A DNA stretch of 64,000 nucleotides from Billgrantia lactosivorans (GCF_003254665.1 NZ_QHGY01000001.1:1054001-1118000); one strand, 5' to 3'; positions 1-10,501 are shown, counted from the stretch's first letter. Notes: a model not told the origin generated them from the sequence alone. Made by a program: numbers and translations.

Positions 1-397
1 CACGCAGCGCCCGCGCCCGCTCCACGTCCCGCCCCAGCCGGCTCAGGCTGGCATCGAGCTCGCGCACGCGGGCCTCGGCGGCCGCCAGTGTTGGCGCCAT
101 GGCCGGATTGTGCAGCGTGGCCAGGGCCTCGCCCTGCTCGACCCGCTGCCCGCGCGTCACGTGCCTCTGCTGCAGCACACCGCCGTGCAGGAAGGCGGGC
201 GACGCGCGTTCGCTGGCCCGCACGGTGCCGGGGAAGCGGTACCTCACCGCGTCCTGGGACAATCGCACCTCGGCCACCCGAACCCCGGGCAGCGGCGCCT
301 CACCCCGCGCGACCTGGGCCGGCGCCGCATCGCAGCCCGCCAGCAGTGACGCGGCCAGCGCCAGCGGGGCCGCCAGGCCCCCTCTCACCCTCCACAT
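1..397 (-). CDS. RND efflux periplasmic adaptor (MFP), N-terminal part
   Basis: Partial gene that leaves the window at base 1; only the first ~132 residues are visible. Reading from the ATG whose complement is at 395-397 gives a lipoprotein signal peptide (hydrophobic LAAPLALAASLLAGC, lipobox Cys at residue 22). It is followed by the beta-barrel/lipoyl start typical of HlyD/AcrA-like adaptors (VRVAEVRL, YRFPGTVRASERA, VTRGQRVEQGEALATLHNP) and the beginning of a coiled-coil hairpin rich in Ala, Arg and Glu. Such adaptors link an inner-membrane RND pump to a TolC-type channel; the pump gene should lie just outside the window. It follows tetR on the same strand and has its own copy of the TetR-type palindrome 19 bp before the start, so repression by that regulator is likely. 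Substrate unknown. Confidence 0.85.
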   Translation of the reverse strand, partial: MWRVRGGLAAPLALAASLLAGCDAAPAQVARGEAPLPGVRVAEVRLSQDAVRYRFPGTVRASERASPAFLHGGVLQQRHVTRGQRVEQGEALATLHNPAMAPTLAAAEARVRELDASLSRLGRDVERARALR

Positions 398-415
398 CGT
401 TCTCCCCCTCTTGTA

Positions 416-435
416 AACTGGCCGACCGGTCAGTT
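416..435. promoter_or_regulatory. TetR-type operator before the RND adaptor gene
   Basis: AACTGGCCGACCGGTCAGTT is an imperfect 20-bp palindrome. The same sequence with one change occurs at 1075-1094 upstream of tetR. Its position just ahead of the adaptor start (397) and its duplication make it the probable binding site of the TetR protein encoded between the two copies. Binding is inferred. Confidence 0.7.
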
Positions 436-451
436 ATCGATCCAAAAAAAC

Positions 452-1057
452 TCAGCCCCGCGGCGTCACCCCCTCCATGAAGATCTTGAGGAAATCCTCC
501 AGGAAGGCTGCATCACTGCCTATGCCCGGCCAGTGCTGGTGATGGCACTTGGCCTCGAACCACTGGGTGCAGGTCATCACGAACATGGCGATCACGTGGG
601 TCGGGTTGACGTCGCTGCGCAGCAGGCCGCGCTTCTGGGCCTGGCGCACCCACTCGGCCCCCGCCCCCACCAGCTGGTTGTCGAGCTCGCCGCAATGGTT
701 GTCCCCCTCCAGGTGGGTCCAGGCGAAAAGCCGCACCACCCCGGGGTTGTCGCGCAGGAAATGGAAGTAGGCTTCCACCGAGCTGCGCAGTAGAGCGGCA
801 TCCGGCTCGCCGGCCTCCTCAAGCATCGCCATCTGGGCCGTGAAGTAGCGCTCGAAGGCACGGTTCTTGACCGCCTCCCAGAGCTGCTCCTTGCTGCCGA
901 AATGATGGTGGATCAAGCTCTTGGTGACCTCGGCCGAACGCGCCAGCGCGCTGAGCTTGACCGCGGAGAAGCCCTGCTCGACGAACAAGGTTTCCGCCGC
1001 GTCGAGGATGCGCGCGCGGGTCAGTTCGGGATCACGGGTCTGGATTTTCTGAGTCAT
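452..1057 (-). CDS. TetR/AcrR family transcriptional regulator
   Basis: 201 aa. The N-terminal TetR DNA-binding domain is clear (residues ~13-60: TRARILDAAETLFVEQGF, then a helix-turn-helix with VTKSLIHHHFGSKEQLW). The C-terminal ligand domain (~80-195) is divergent, as usual in the family. The gene ends 55 bp before the RND adaptor start on the same strand. Near-identical palindromes precede both genes, so it probably represses itself and the efflux operon and is released by a pump substrate. The inducer cannot be read from the sequence. Confidence 0.9.
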   Translation of the reverse strand: MTQKIQTRDPELTRARILDAAETLFVEQGFSAVKLSALARSAEVTKSLIHHHFGSKEQLWEAVKNRAFERYFTAQMAMLEEAGEPDAALLRSSVEAYFHFLRDNPGVVRLFAWTHLEGDNHCGELDNQLVGAGAEWVRQAQKRGLLRSDVNPTHVIAMFVMTCTQWFEAKCHHQHWPGIGSDAAFLEDFLKIFMEGVTPRG

Positions 1058-1074
1058 GCGATGAAGATAGTACT

Positions 1075-1094
1075 AACTGGCCGACCGGTCAATT
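1075..1094. promoter_or_regulatory. TetR-type operator before tetR
   Basis: AACTGGCCGACCGGTCAATT matches 19 of 20 bases of the palindrome at 416-435 and sits 18 bp upstream of the tetR start. This is a typical autoregulatory position. Confidence 0.7.
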
Positions 1095-1148
1095 GCTTCG
1101 TGGCAGCCCGGCCACCCCGGGCAGATGAAGCGCCCGGGCAAGATGAGG

Positions 1149-1154
1149 TATAAT
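1149..1154 (+). promoter_or_regulatory. Candidate sigma-70 -10 box for mnmA
   Basis: A perfect TATAAT lies 39 bp before the mnmA ATG. No good -35 is visible at 16-18 bp (best is TGAAGC). The predicted leader is about 30 nt. Confidence 0.45.
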
Positions 1155-1192
1155 CCCCGCCCATTTGCGAGCCACTCAACCCGAGAGCGCCC

Positions 1193-2301
1193 ATGACCGC
1201 CACCTCAGGCAAGGTGATCGTCGGCATGTCCGGCGGCGTCGACTCCTCCGTTTCCGCCCTGCTGCTGCTGGAGCAGGGTTACCAGGTCGAAGGCCTGTTC
1301 ATGAAGAACTGGGACGAGGACGACGGTACCGAGTACTGCACCGCCAAGGCCGACCTGGCGGATGCCCAGGCCGTGTGCGACAAGCTCGGCATCAAGCTGC
1401 ACAGTGCCAACTTCGCCGCCGAGTACTGGGACAACGTGTTCGAGCACTTCCTCGCCGAGTACCGGGCCGGGCGGACCCCGAACCCCGACATCCTGTGCAA
1501 CCGCGAGATCAAGTTCAAGGTGTTCCTCGAGTATGCCGAGATGCTCGGCGCCGAGAAGATCGCCACCGGCCACTACGTGCGCGGCGGCGTGCGCCACGGC
1601 CGCCCGCGGCTGCTCAAGGGGCACGACGCCAACAAGGACCAGAGCTACTTCCTGCACGCCGTGCCGGAGGCCGCCATCGCCCGCACGCTGTTCCCGGTGG
1701 GTGAACTGGAGAAGCCCGCGGTGCGCGCCATCGCCGAACGCCACGGCCTGGCCACCGCGCGCAAGAAGGACTCCACCGGCATCTGCTTCATCGGCGAGCG
1801 CCGCTTCCGCGACTTCCTGCAGCAGTACCTGCCGGCCCAGCCAGGCGTGATCGAGACGCCCGAAGGCGAGGTCATCGGCGAGCACATGGGTCTGATGTAC
1901 TACACCCTGGGCCAGCGCCAGGGGCTCGGCATCGGCGGGCTGCCCGACCACCCCGAGGCGCCGTGGTACGTGGCGGGCAAGGACCTCGAGCGCAACGTGC
2001 TGATCGCCGTGCAGGGCAAGCACCATGCGCTGCTCTACACCGACTCGCTGGCCACCGAGCCGATGGACTGGGTGGCCGGCGAGCCGCCCGCGGCCGAGGG
2101 CCGCTACACCGCCAAGACCCGCTACCGCCAGGGCGACGTGCCCTGCCACATGCGCACGCGCGCTGATGGCGGCGTCGAGGTTCATTTCCTTGATCCCCAG
2201 CGCGCCGTCACCCCGGGCCAGTCGCTGGTGCTCTACGACGGCGAGATCTGCCTCGGCGGCGGCGTGATACGCGAGACCTGGAACGCTCCGGAGGTCGGCG
2301 C

Positions 2302-2305
<4 letters not shown>
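1193..2305 (+). CDS. mnmA: tRNA-specific 2-thiouridylase MnmA
   Basis: 370 aa, the normal family length. MnmA activates U34 of tRNA-Lys, -Glu and -Gln with ATP and inserts sulfur delivered by the IscS-TusE relay, giving s2U34. The PP-loop ATP site GMSGGVDSS is at residues 11-19. The two catalytic cysteines are C102 (in NPDILCN) and C198 (in STGICFIG), matching the known C102/C199 pair of E. coli. The stop codon overlaps the hflD start by 4 bp (ATGA), so the two are probably translationally coupled. mnmA-hflD-purB is the same order as in E. coli. tRNA-Glu(UUC), a substrate of this enzyme, is also encoded in this window near 61.7 kb. Confidence 0.97.
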
Positions 2306-4357
<2,052 letters not shown>

Positions 4358-4389
4358 GTGCAACGCGCAACAAGTCGCAGGAGGCAACG

Positions 4390-4953
4390 ATGGTCAAGCT
4401 GACCAAGATCTACACCCGCACCGGCGACAAGGGCGATACCGGCCTCGGCGACGGCAGCCGGGTGGCCAAGCACGACCCGCGCGTCGAGGCCTTCGGCACG
4501 GTGGACGAGGCCAACGCCGTCATCGGCCTGGCCCAGCTCCACGCCGAGGGCGAGCTGCACGCGGTCCTGGCCCGCGTGCAGAACGACCTGTTCGACCTCG
4601 GCGCCGACCTCTGCACGCCCGAGCAGGAGTCACCCGAGTACCCGCCGCTGCGGGTCACGCCGGGCCAGGTCGAATTCCTCGAAGAACGGATTGATGCTTA
4701 CAACGCAGAGCTCGCCACCCTGCGCTCCTTCATCTTGCCCGGAGGTTCGCCGCTGGCCGCCCACCTGCACCTGGCCCGCACCGTGACCCGACGCGCCGAG
4801 CGCGCGGTCACGGCGCTGATGGAGGAACAGTCGGTCAATCCCGAGGTGCTGCGCTACCTCAACCGCCTCTCGGACCTGCTGTTCGTTCTCGCGCGGCGAG
4901 CCAACGGCAACGGCCAGCGCGACGTGCTGTGGGTGCCCGGCGCCAACCGCTGA
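4390..4953 (+). CDS. Cob(I)alamin adenosyltransferase, PduO type
   Basis: 187 aa. It transfers the adenosyl group of ATP to cob(I)alamin to make coenzyme B12. The PduO/MMAB-type ATP-binding N-terminus TKIYTRTGDKGDTGLGDG (residues 5-22) is present. So are the helical RTVTRRAERAV segment (near residue 137) and the C-terminal NRLSDLLFVLARRAN (near 161), all diagnostic of the trimeric PduO family rather than CobA/BtuR. A good ribosome binding site (caggag) precedes the ATG by about 6 nt. No other B12 gene is nearby, so it more likely serves cobalamin salvage than a local biosynthesis cluster. Confidence 0.93.
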   Translation: MVKLTKIYTRTGDKGDTGLGDGSRVAKHDPRVEAFGTVDEANAVIGLAQLHAEGELHAVLARVQNDLFDLGADLCTPEQESPEYPPLRVTPGQVEFLEERIDAYNAELATLRSFILPGGSPLAAHLHLARTVTRRAERAVTALMEEQSVNPEVLRYLNRLSDLLFVLARRANGNGQRDVLWVPGANR

Positions 4954-5054
4954 GCCTCGCTCACTGCAATACGCTACCATGAGGTTTTCCCCTGCAGGCC
5001 AGCCAGCCGGTTCGCCTGCAGTCTTCCGTGCCAACTGCCTGACAGCGAGACACC

Positions 5055-6233
5055 ATGCCCAGCGATGCCCCTCTCAGCCTGCTCGGCGGCCTGACGCCCG
5101 GCGAGTTCCTGCGCGACTACTGGCAGCGCCAGCCCCTGCTGATACGCGGTGCCTTCGCCGACTTCGAAAGCCCCCTCGACCCCGACGAGCTGGCCGGGCT
5201 CGCCTGCGAGGAGGGCATCGAGGCCCGGCTGGTCGAAGAGGAAGGACCGGACGGCCCCTGGCAGGTCAGCCACGGCCCCTTCGATGAAGCCGTCTTCGGC
5301 GAGCTGCCCGAGCGCGACTGGACCCTGCTGGTGCAGGCCGTGGACCACTACGTGCCCGAGGTCGCCGAGCTGCTCGAGCACTTCGACTTCCTGCCGCGCT
5401 GGCGCCTCGACGACATCATGGTCAGCTACGCCCCACCGGGCGGCAGCGTCGGCCCCCACGTCGACCAGTACGACGTGTTCCTGATCCAGGGCCTGGGCCG
5501 GCGTCGCTGGCAGCTCGGCGGCAGGGTGCCCGACGACGCCCCCATACTGGACGGGATCGACCTGCGCATTCTCCAGCGCTTCGAGGTCGAGCCGGGCGAC
5601 GACTGGGTGCTGGAACCCGGCGACATGCTCTACCTGCCACCGGGCTGGGCCCACCACGGCGTCAGCCAGTCCGACGACTGCATGACCTATTCGGTGGGCT
5701 TCCGCGCGCCTTCCGCCGACGAGGCGATCACCTCGTATGCCGACTATCTCGGCGAGCAGCTTCCCGCCTCGCTGCGCTACGCCGACGCCGGCATGGCCCC
5801 GCCGGCGGACCCGGCGGAGCTCGACGACGCCGCGCTCGAGCGCATGCGCCGGCTGATCCTGGCGACCCTCGACGACCCGGTTCAGCTCGCCCAGTGGTTC
5901 GGCCGCGTGATGACCCAGCCCAAGTACGTCGACCAGCTGGTGCCCAGCGAGACCCCGACGGACGTCGACGAGCTTGTCGCGTTACTACACGAAGGCGAGG
6001 CGCTCATGCGCAGCCCCGGCTCGCGTTTCGCCTGGCGCCCGCTGAACGGCAGCCGCGCCACCCTGTTCGCCGACGGCGATGGCCTCGACTGCGTGGCGCC
6101 GCTGGCGCGGGCCGTGGCGGGCGATGCGCCCCTGGATGCCGCGCTGCTGGCCCAACCCGGCGCCGCCGAGCTGCTGGCCGCCCTGCTCGACGCCGGCAGC
6201 CTGGCCTGGGCCGATGACGAAGAGGACGCTTGA
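5055..6233 (+). CDS. roxA: Ribosomal protein uL16 arginine 3-hydroxylase (RoxA/YcfD)
   Basis: 392 aa cupin/JmjC-type 2-oxoglutarate- and Fe(II)-dependent oxygenase. The iron triad is visible: H135 and D137 in GPHVDQYDVFLIQ, and a His at about 200-201 in WAHHGVSQSDD. The N-terminus (FLRDYWQRQPLLIRGAF) and the C-terminal winged-helix part with a run of Asp/Glu are as in E. coli YcfD, which hydroxylates an Arg of ribosomal protein L16. It ends 3 bp before the downstream GNAT gene, implying co-transcription. Confidence 0.93.
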   Translation: MPSDAPLSLLGGLTPGEFLRDYWQRQPLLIRGAFADFESPLDPDELAGLACEEGIEARLVEEEGPDGPWQVSHGPFDEAVFGELPERDWTLLVQAVDHYVPEVAELLEHFDFLPRWRLDDIMVSYAPPGGSVGPHVDQYDVFLIQGLGRRRWQLGGRVPDDAPILDGIDLRILQRFEVEPGDDWVLEPGDMLYLPPGWAHHGVSQSDDCMTYSVGFRAPSADEAITSYADYLGEQLPASLRYADAGMAPPADPAELDDAALERMRRLILATLDDPVQLAQWFGRVMTQPKYVDQLVPSETPTDVDELVALLHEGEALMRSPGSRFAWRPLNGSRATLFADGDGLDCVAPLARAVAGDAPLDAALLAQPGAAELLAALLDAGSLAWADDEEDA

Positions 6234-6236
6234 GTC

Positions 6237-6671
6237 ATGCGCAGTGAGATCGAGATACGCGAAGGCAGCTGGGCCGAGCTCGGCGCACAGGCCGGCGAGA
6301 TCCGCCGCGTGGTGTTCATCGAGGAGCAGCGGGTGCCGCAGGAGGAGGAGTGGGACGGCCGCGACGACGCCTGCCGCCACTTCCTCGCCCTGCGCGCGGG
6401 GAAACCGCTGGGCACCGCCCGACTGCTGCCCGACGGCCATATCGGCCGCGTGGCCGTGCTCGACGAGGCGCGCGGGCTGGGCATCGGTGCCGCGCTGATG
6501 CGGGCCGCCATCGCATCGGCGCGCCGCCTCGGCCACGCCCAGGTCGAGCTCGCCGCCCAGACGCATGCCCTCGCCTTCTACGAGAACCTCGGCTTCTCCG
6601 CTTTCGGCGAGGTCTTCCTCGACGCCGGAATTCCGCATCGCAACATGCGGCTTTCACTGTCAGACGGCTAG
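6237..6671 (+). CDS. GNAT family N-acetyltransferase
   Basis: 144 aa. A single GNAT domain with the acetyl-CoA binding motif A (GRVAVLDEARGLGIGAALM, residues ~80-98) and motif B (LAAQTHALAFYENLGFSAFGE, ~105-125). The N-terminus (EIRRVVFIEEQRVPQEEEWDG) is typical of the ElaA/YjgM-like small GNAT enzymes. The substrate is unknown. It is translationally close to roxA (3-bp gap). Confidence 0.88.
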   Translation: MRSEIEIREGSWAELGAQAGEIRRVVFIEEQRVPQEEEWDGRDDACRHFLALRAGKPLGTARLLPDGHIGRVAVLDEARGLGIGAALMRAAIASARRLGHAQVELAAQTHALAFYENLGFSAFGEVFLDAGIPHRNMRLSLSDG

Positions 6672-6696
6672 CTTCCCCCACCGTCGCGCGACGAAA

Positions 6697-6747
6697 TTCG
6701 ACTACAAGAATGCACGCCATGCGCTTGCTCTTGTAGTCGAACTACAA
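6697..6747. promoter_or_regulatory. Operator cluster upstream of aceA (RpiR-family type half-sites)
   Basis: Three half-sites occur in 51 bp. TTCGACTACAAGA (6697-6709) is the exact inverted repeat of TCTTGTAGTCGAA (6729-6741). The latter overlaps a compact palindrome TTGTAGTCGAACTACAA (6731-6747). The TGTAGT-N3-ACTACA core has the form of sites bound by RpiR-family carbon regulators (HexR; RccR of Pseudomonas, which is known to control glyoxylate-shunt genes). The link to a specific regulator is inference. The cluster lies just upstream of a candidate aceA promoter. Confidence 0.6.
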
Positions 6748-6770
6748 CGCCCCTTCCCCCCAAGTGCTGA

Positions 6771-6799
6771 TTGTCCAGGCCCGCCATCATGGGCATAGT
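6771..6799 (+). promoter_or_regulatory. Candidate sigma-70 promoter of aceA
   Basis: TTGTCC (6771-6776), 17-bp spacer, CATAGT (6794-6799), each 4 of 6 consensus. It predicts a leader of about 255 nt before the aceA ATG at 7063. No clear terminator or known riboswitch is seen in that leader. Confidence 0.4.
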
Positions 6800-7062
6800 G
6801 GTGACATGACCGCGTTAAAACGCCTGTTCGGTCACGGCGGCAAAACCGCCCGACCCGAGCGAGGTCAAGCGCCGGCACAGGTTCGACCAAGGCCGTAGAG
6901 ACATCTCACCCCTGGTGGTTGAATCTGAATACGACTTCGCAGTTGCAGCATGATTCCGGCGACCACCGGCAGATGCAGAAGACGAGCGACCACGAGGCAG
7001 CGAGCGCCACCGCATGGCGATCGAGGCCGACGACACCCCCTCAGATCGGAAAGGATGGCACC

Positions 7063-8658
7063 ATGTCATACAAAGACGACATCAAGGCACTGGCTCAACT
7101 GCGCGAGGCCCAGCAGGGCAAGTGGGCCAGCATCAGCCCCGAGAATGCCGCCCGCATGCGCGCCCAGAACCGCTTCAAGACCGGTCTGGACATCGCCCGC
7201 TACACCGCCAGGATCATGCGCGAGGACATGGCCGCCTATGACGCCGACAGCGCCCAGTACACCCAGTCGCTGGGTTGCTGGCACGGCTTCATCGGCCAGC
7301 AGAAGCTGATTTCGATCAAGAAGCACTTCGGCACCACCAAGCGCCGCTACCTCTACCTCTCGGGCTGGATGGTCGCCGCGCTGCGCTCCGAGTTCGGCCC
7401 GCTGCCCGACCAGTCCATGCACGAGAAGACCAGCGTGCCGAGCCTGATCGAGGAGCTCTACACCTTCCTGCGCCAGGCCGACGCCTGGGAGCTCAACCAC
7501 CTGTTCCGTGACCTGGAAGCCGCCCAGCAGGCCGGCGACCAGGCCAAGGCCGACGAGCTGATCGCCAAGATCGACAACCACGAGACCCACGTGGTGCCGA
7601 TCATCGCCGACATCGATGCCGGTTTCGGCAACGCCGAGGCCACCTACCTGCTGGCCAAGAAGATGATCGAAGCGGGCGCCTGCTGCATCCAGCTCGAGAA
7701 CCAGGTCTCCGACGAGAAGCAGTGCGGCCACCAGGACGGCAAGGTCACCGTGCCCCACGAGGACTTCCTGGCCAAGATCAATGCCGTGCGCTACGCCTTC
7801 CTCGAGCTGGGCGTGGAAGACGGCGTGATCGTCGCCCGCACCGACTCCCTCGGCGCCGGCCTGACCCAGAAGATCGCCGTGACCAAGGAGCCGGGCGACC
7901 TGGGCGACCAGTACAACAGCTTCCTCGACGGCGACGAGATCACCTCCGCCTCCGACATCGACAACGGCGACGTGGTGATCAAGCAGAACGGCAAGCTGGT
8001 CAAGGTCAAGCGCCTGGCCTCGGGCCTCTATCAGTTCAAGCCGGGTACCGGCGAGGACCGCGTGGTACTGGACTGCATCACCAGCCTGCAGAACGGCGCC
8101 GACCTGCTGTGGATCGAGACCGAGAAGCCCCATGTCGGCCAGATCGCCAGCATGGTCAACCGCATCCGCGACGTGGTGCCGGACGCCAAGCTGGTCTACA
8201 ACAACTCGCCCTCGTTCAACTGGACCCTGAACTTCCGCCAGCAGGTGTTCGACGCCTGGGAGAAGGAAGGCAAGGACGTCTCCGCCTACGACCGCAGCAA
8301 GCTGATGAGCGAGGAGTACGACGGCACCCCGCTTGGCAAGCTGGCCGACGAGTGGACGCGCAACTTCCAGCGCGACGCCTCGCGCGAGGCCGGCATCTTC
8401 CATCACCTGATCACGCTGCCGACCTACCACACCGCCGCGCTGTCCACCGACAACCTGGCCAAGGGCTACTTCGGCGACGAGGGCATGCTGGCCTACGTGG
8501 CGGGCGTGCAGCGCCGCGAGATCCGCGAAGGCATCGCCACCGTCAAGCACCAGGACATGGCCGGCTCCAACATCGGCGACGACCACAAGGAGTTCTTCCA
8601 CGGCGAAGCGGCACTCAAGGCCGGTGGCAAGGACAACACCATGAACCAGTTCGGCTGA
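7063..8658 (+). CDS. aceA: Isocitrate lyase
   Basis: 531 aa, the length of the Pseudomonas-type isocitrate lyase rather than the ~434 aa E. coli form. It splits isocitrate into succinate and glyoxylate in the glyoxylate shunt, needed for growth on acetate and fatty acids. The catalytic Cys is at residue 221 in DEKQCGHQDGK, followed by VTVPHEDFL; metal-site residues lie in ADIDAGFGNAEATY. The ATG at 7063 is chosen over an in-frame upstream ATG at 6934-equivalent codons because it follows GGAAAGGA by about 8 nt and matches the family N-terminus. Malate synthase is not adjacent. Regulation is probably through the palindromic sites at 6697-6747. Confidence 0.96.
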   Translation: MSYKDDIKALAQLREAQQGKWASISPENAARMRAQNRFKTGLDIARYTARIMREDMAAYDADSAQYTQSLGCWHGFIGQQKLISIKKHFGTTKRRYLYLSGWMVAALRSEFGPLPDQSMHEKTSVPSLIEELYTFLRQADAWELNHLFRDLEAAQQAGDQAKADELIAKIDNHETHVVPIIADIDAGFGNAEATYLLAKKMIEAGACCIQLENQVSDEKQCGHQDGKVTVPHEDFLAKINAVRYAFLELGVEDGVIVARTDSLGAGLTQKIAVTKEPGDLGDQYNSFLDGDEITSASDIDNGDVVIKQNGKLVKVKRLASGLYQFKPGTGEDRVVLDCITSLQNGADLLWIETEKPHVGQIASMVNRIRDVVPDAKLVYNNSPSFNWTLNFRQQVFDAWEKEGKDVSAYDRSKLMSEEYDGTPLGKLADEWTRNFQRDASREAGIFHHLITLPTYHTAALSTDNLAKGYFGDEGMLAYVAGVQRREIREGIATVKHQDMAGSNIGDDHKEFFHGEAALKAGGKDNTMNQFG

Positions 8659-8691
8659 GCATGGCGACACGGTAGAACGACTGGAACCCTT

Positions 8692-8716
8692 GGGAGGCCT
8701 TGCGCCTCCCTTTTTT
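8692..8716 (+). terminator. Rho-independent terminator of aceA
   Basis: GGGAGGC / GCCTCCC stem (8692-8698 with 8704-8710) followed directly by six T residues, 34 bp after the aceA stop. Confidence 0.9.
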
Positions 8717-8921
8717 CATGGTGTGCCGACCACCATTCCCATACGCCGCCCCTCGCCGGGCATTTCCTCATTCTTTGCCCGCTTTGCGGCCCCGCCTTGC
8801 GGCACTCGCGCACCGACGCGCTGGTCAAACGATGGACGAGTGGTTAAGCTAGTTAGCAAACAGTGTTTCCCTAGATATGGCAACGGCGATTCCCGGCATC
8901 GGCTTGCCCCAGGAGGTGTTC

Positions 8922-9389
8922 ATGAAGCGCGTTCTCCCCGTATTGGCCCTCGGCATGCTGACCCTGGCCGGCTGCGCCAATACCTCGACCATGGGCGGCG
9001 ACGTCTACCGTGGCAGCCAGGCCCAGACCGCCCAGACGGTGACCTTCGGCACCATCACGGCGCTGCGCCAGGTGCAGATCCAGGCCGACAGCCGCATGGG
9101 CGGCATCATCGGCACCGGTGGCGGCGCCGTGATCGGCGGCCTGCTCGGCAACCAGGTGGGCGGCGGCTCGGGCCGTCAGCTGGCCACCGCCGCGGGCGTC
9201 ATCGGCGGCGCCGTGGCGGGTAGCGCCGCCGAGGAGTCGGCCAACCGCGTGCGCGCCTGGGAGATGGAGATCCGCCGCGACGACGGCCAGAACGTGGTCA
9301 TCGTGCAGAAGGCCGATCGCCCCTACCAGGTCGGCCAGCGCGTGCGCATGATCGGCAGCGGCGCCAACGTCAGCGTGGCGCCTTACTGA
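8922..9389 (+). CDS. slyB: Outer membrane lipoprotein SlyB
   Basis: 155 aa, exactly the length of E. coli SlyB. A lipoprotein signal peptide (MKRVLPVLALGMLTLAGC, lipidated Cys18) is followed by GDVYRGSQAQTAQTVTFGTI. Next comes a glycine-zipper 2TM segment (GTGGGAVIGGLLGNQVGGG and a second Gly/Ala-rich helix, residues ~65-105) and a C-terminal beta domain ending in VSVAPY. SlyB forms rings in the outer membrane under envelope stress in enterobacteria. The start at 8922 follows a strong AGGAGG site (8911-8915); an earlier in-frame ATG at 8877 would spoil the signal peptide. Confidence 0.93.
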   Translation: MKRVLPVLALGMLTLAGCANTSTMGGDVYRGSQAQTAQTVTFGTITALRQVQIQADSRMGGIIGTGGGAVIGGLLGNQVGGGSGRQLATAAGVIGGAVAGSAAEESANRVRAWEMEIRRDDGQNVVIVQKADRPYQVGQRVRMIGSGANVSVAPY

Positions 9390-9433
9390 ACCCGCCTGAA
9401 CGAGGGTCGCGAGCGACCCCCGTCGCGGAAAAT

Positions 9434-9470
9434 GCGAGAGGGCCCGCAGCCAGGCTGCGGGCCCTCTCGC
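9434..9470. terminator. Strong convergent hairpin between slyB and the reverse gene
   Basis: Perfect 17-bp arms (9434-9450 and 9454-9470) with a 3-nt loop. It lies between the ends of two convergent genes and probably terminates both; the T-tract is short on the forward side (TTGT). A smaller GGGTCGCGAGCGACCC stem lies just upstream at about 9403-9420. Confidence 0.75.
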
Positions 9471-9503
9471 TTGTCGGCCGCCGCTCGAGGCGCACGCACC
9501 GCC

Positions 9504-9788
9504 TCAGTGGAAGTTGGCCTTGCCCATGGCCCAGCCGGCCACCTTCCTGGCCACCAGCGCCAGCACGCCGATGACGATCGCGGTCAGCAGCATGTCGATG
9601 GGACGCACCAGGGTGGTGGCCCCCAGCACCGCGAGCGCCAGGCTCCACACCCAACGATTGTCGTCGTCGCTCTTGATCGCGCGCGGCATCACCTTGTTCA
9701 GCCCGGCACTCACGGAGGTTTCCCAGCGCTTGAGGCTGAAATAGAGAATCAGGGCGAAGGCAATCAGCCAGATCACGATTTCGGTCAT
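9504..9788 (-). CDS. Small two-helix membrane protein, unknown function
   Basis: 94 aa from the ATG at 9788, which has GGAG 7 nt upstream; a longer in-frame reading from 9929 gives a non-conserved-looking extension. The first hydrophobic helix is TEIVIWLIAFALILYF (residues 2-17). A short charged linker (MPRAIKSDDDNRW) is followed by a hydrophobic half (LALAVLGATTLV and MLLTAIVIGVLALVARKV). I do not recognise a named family. It is convergent with slyB and divergent from slyD, and probably monocistronic. Confidence 0.7.
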   Translation of the reverse strand: MTEIVIWLIAFALILYFSLKRWETSVSAGLNKVMPRAIKSDDDNRWVWSLALAVLGATTLVRPIDMLLTAIVIGVLALVARKVAGWAMGKANFH

Positions 9789-9996
9789 GGGCTCGCTCCA
9801 GGCAAGGGGTTGGTTCGTATGACAGGAAAGGAATCCCGCTAGGGTAGCCGCGGGGCACCGGGGGCGCAACCGCGCCAAAAGGCGTGAATGCGACTCAGGA
9901 CGAGCCTCGTCAAGCTGAAAAAAGCGCATCCCCCCTGACAGCCCCGATATCGCACGTTACCATGGTGTCTACATGCACTCACCGAAAGGTTCATCA

Positions 9997-10479
9997 ATGC
10001 AGATTGCGCAGAATTCCGTTGTCGCGTTCCACTACACCCTGACCAACGATGCAGGTGAAGTGCTGGACAGCTCGGAAGGCCGCCAGCCGCTGACCTATCT
10101 CCACGGCGCCGGCAACATCATTCCCGGGCTCGAGAAGCAGCTCGAAGGCCGTGAAGCCGGCGAGAAGCTCAACGTGACCGTCTCGCCGGAGGAGGGTTAC
10201 GGTGAGGTGCAACCGCAGCTCGTGCAGGAAGTGCCGCGCGACGCCTTTCAGGGCGTCGAGGCGGTCGAGCCCGGCATGCAGTTCCAGGCCCAGACCCAGG
10301 GCGGCCCGCTGATGGTCACCGTGACCAAGGTCGAAGGCGATACCGTGACGGTCGACGGCAACCATCCGCTGGCCGGCCAGAAGCTCAACTTCGACGTCGA
10401 GATCTCCGAGGTGCGTGAAGCCAGCCAGGAGGAGATCGAGCATGGCCACGTGCATGGCGAAGGCGGCCACCAGCACTGA
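9997..10479 (+). CDS. slyD: FKBP-type peptidyl-prolyl isomerase SlyD
   Basis: 160 aa. The FKBP fold is split by an insert-in-flap chaperone domain (residues ~70-120, between LNVTVSPEEGYGEVQPQLVQ and GDTVTVDGNHPLAGQKLNF). The characteristic NHPLAG motif is present. The C-terminus is His-rich (HGHVHGEGGHQH), shorter than the metal-binding tail of E. coli SlyD (196 aa) but still able in principle to bind nickel or zinc. The start at 9997 follows GAAAGG and matches SlyD N-termini; the in-frame ATG at 9973 is less likely. Confidence 0.93.
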   Translation: MQIAQNSVVAFHYTLTNDAGEVLDSSEGRQPLTYLHGAGNIIPGLEKQLEGREAGEKLNVTVSPEEGYGEVQPQLVQEVPRDAFQGVEAVEPGMQFQAQTQGGPLMVTVTKVEGDTVTVDGNHPLAGQKLNFDVEISEVREASQEEIEHGHVHGEGGHQH

Positions 10480-10501
10480 GCGCGACAACGCCAGCAGGAC
10501 C

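Noticed and set aside
6919-7062. In-frame N-terminal extension of aceA
   Set aside because: The extension has no family counterpart, and the ATG at 7063 has a good ribosome site and gives the usual 531-aa length.
7066-8670. 534-codon open frame antisense to aceA
   Set aside because: Same composition artefact opposite a clear isocitrate lyase gene.
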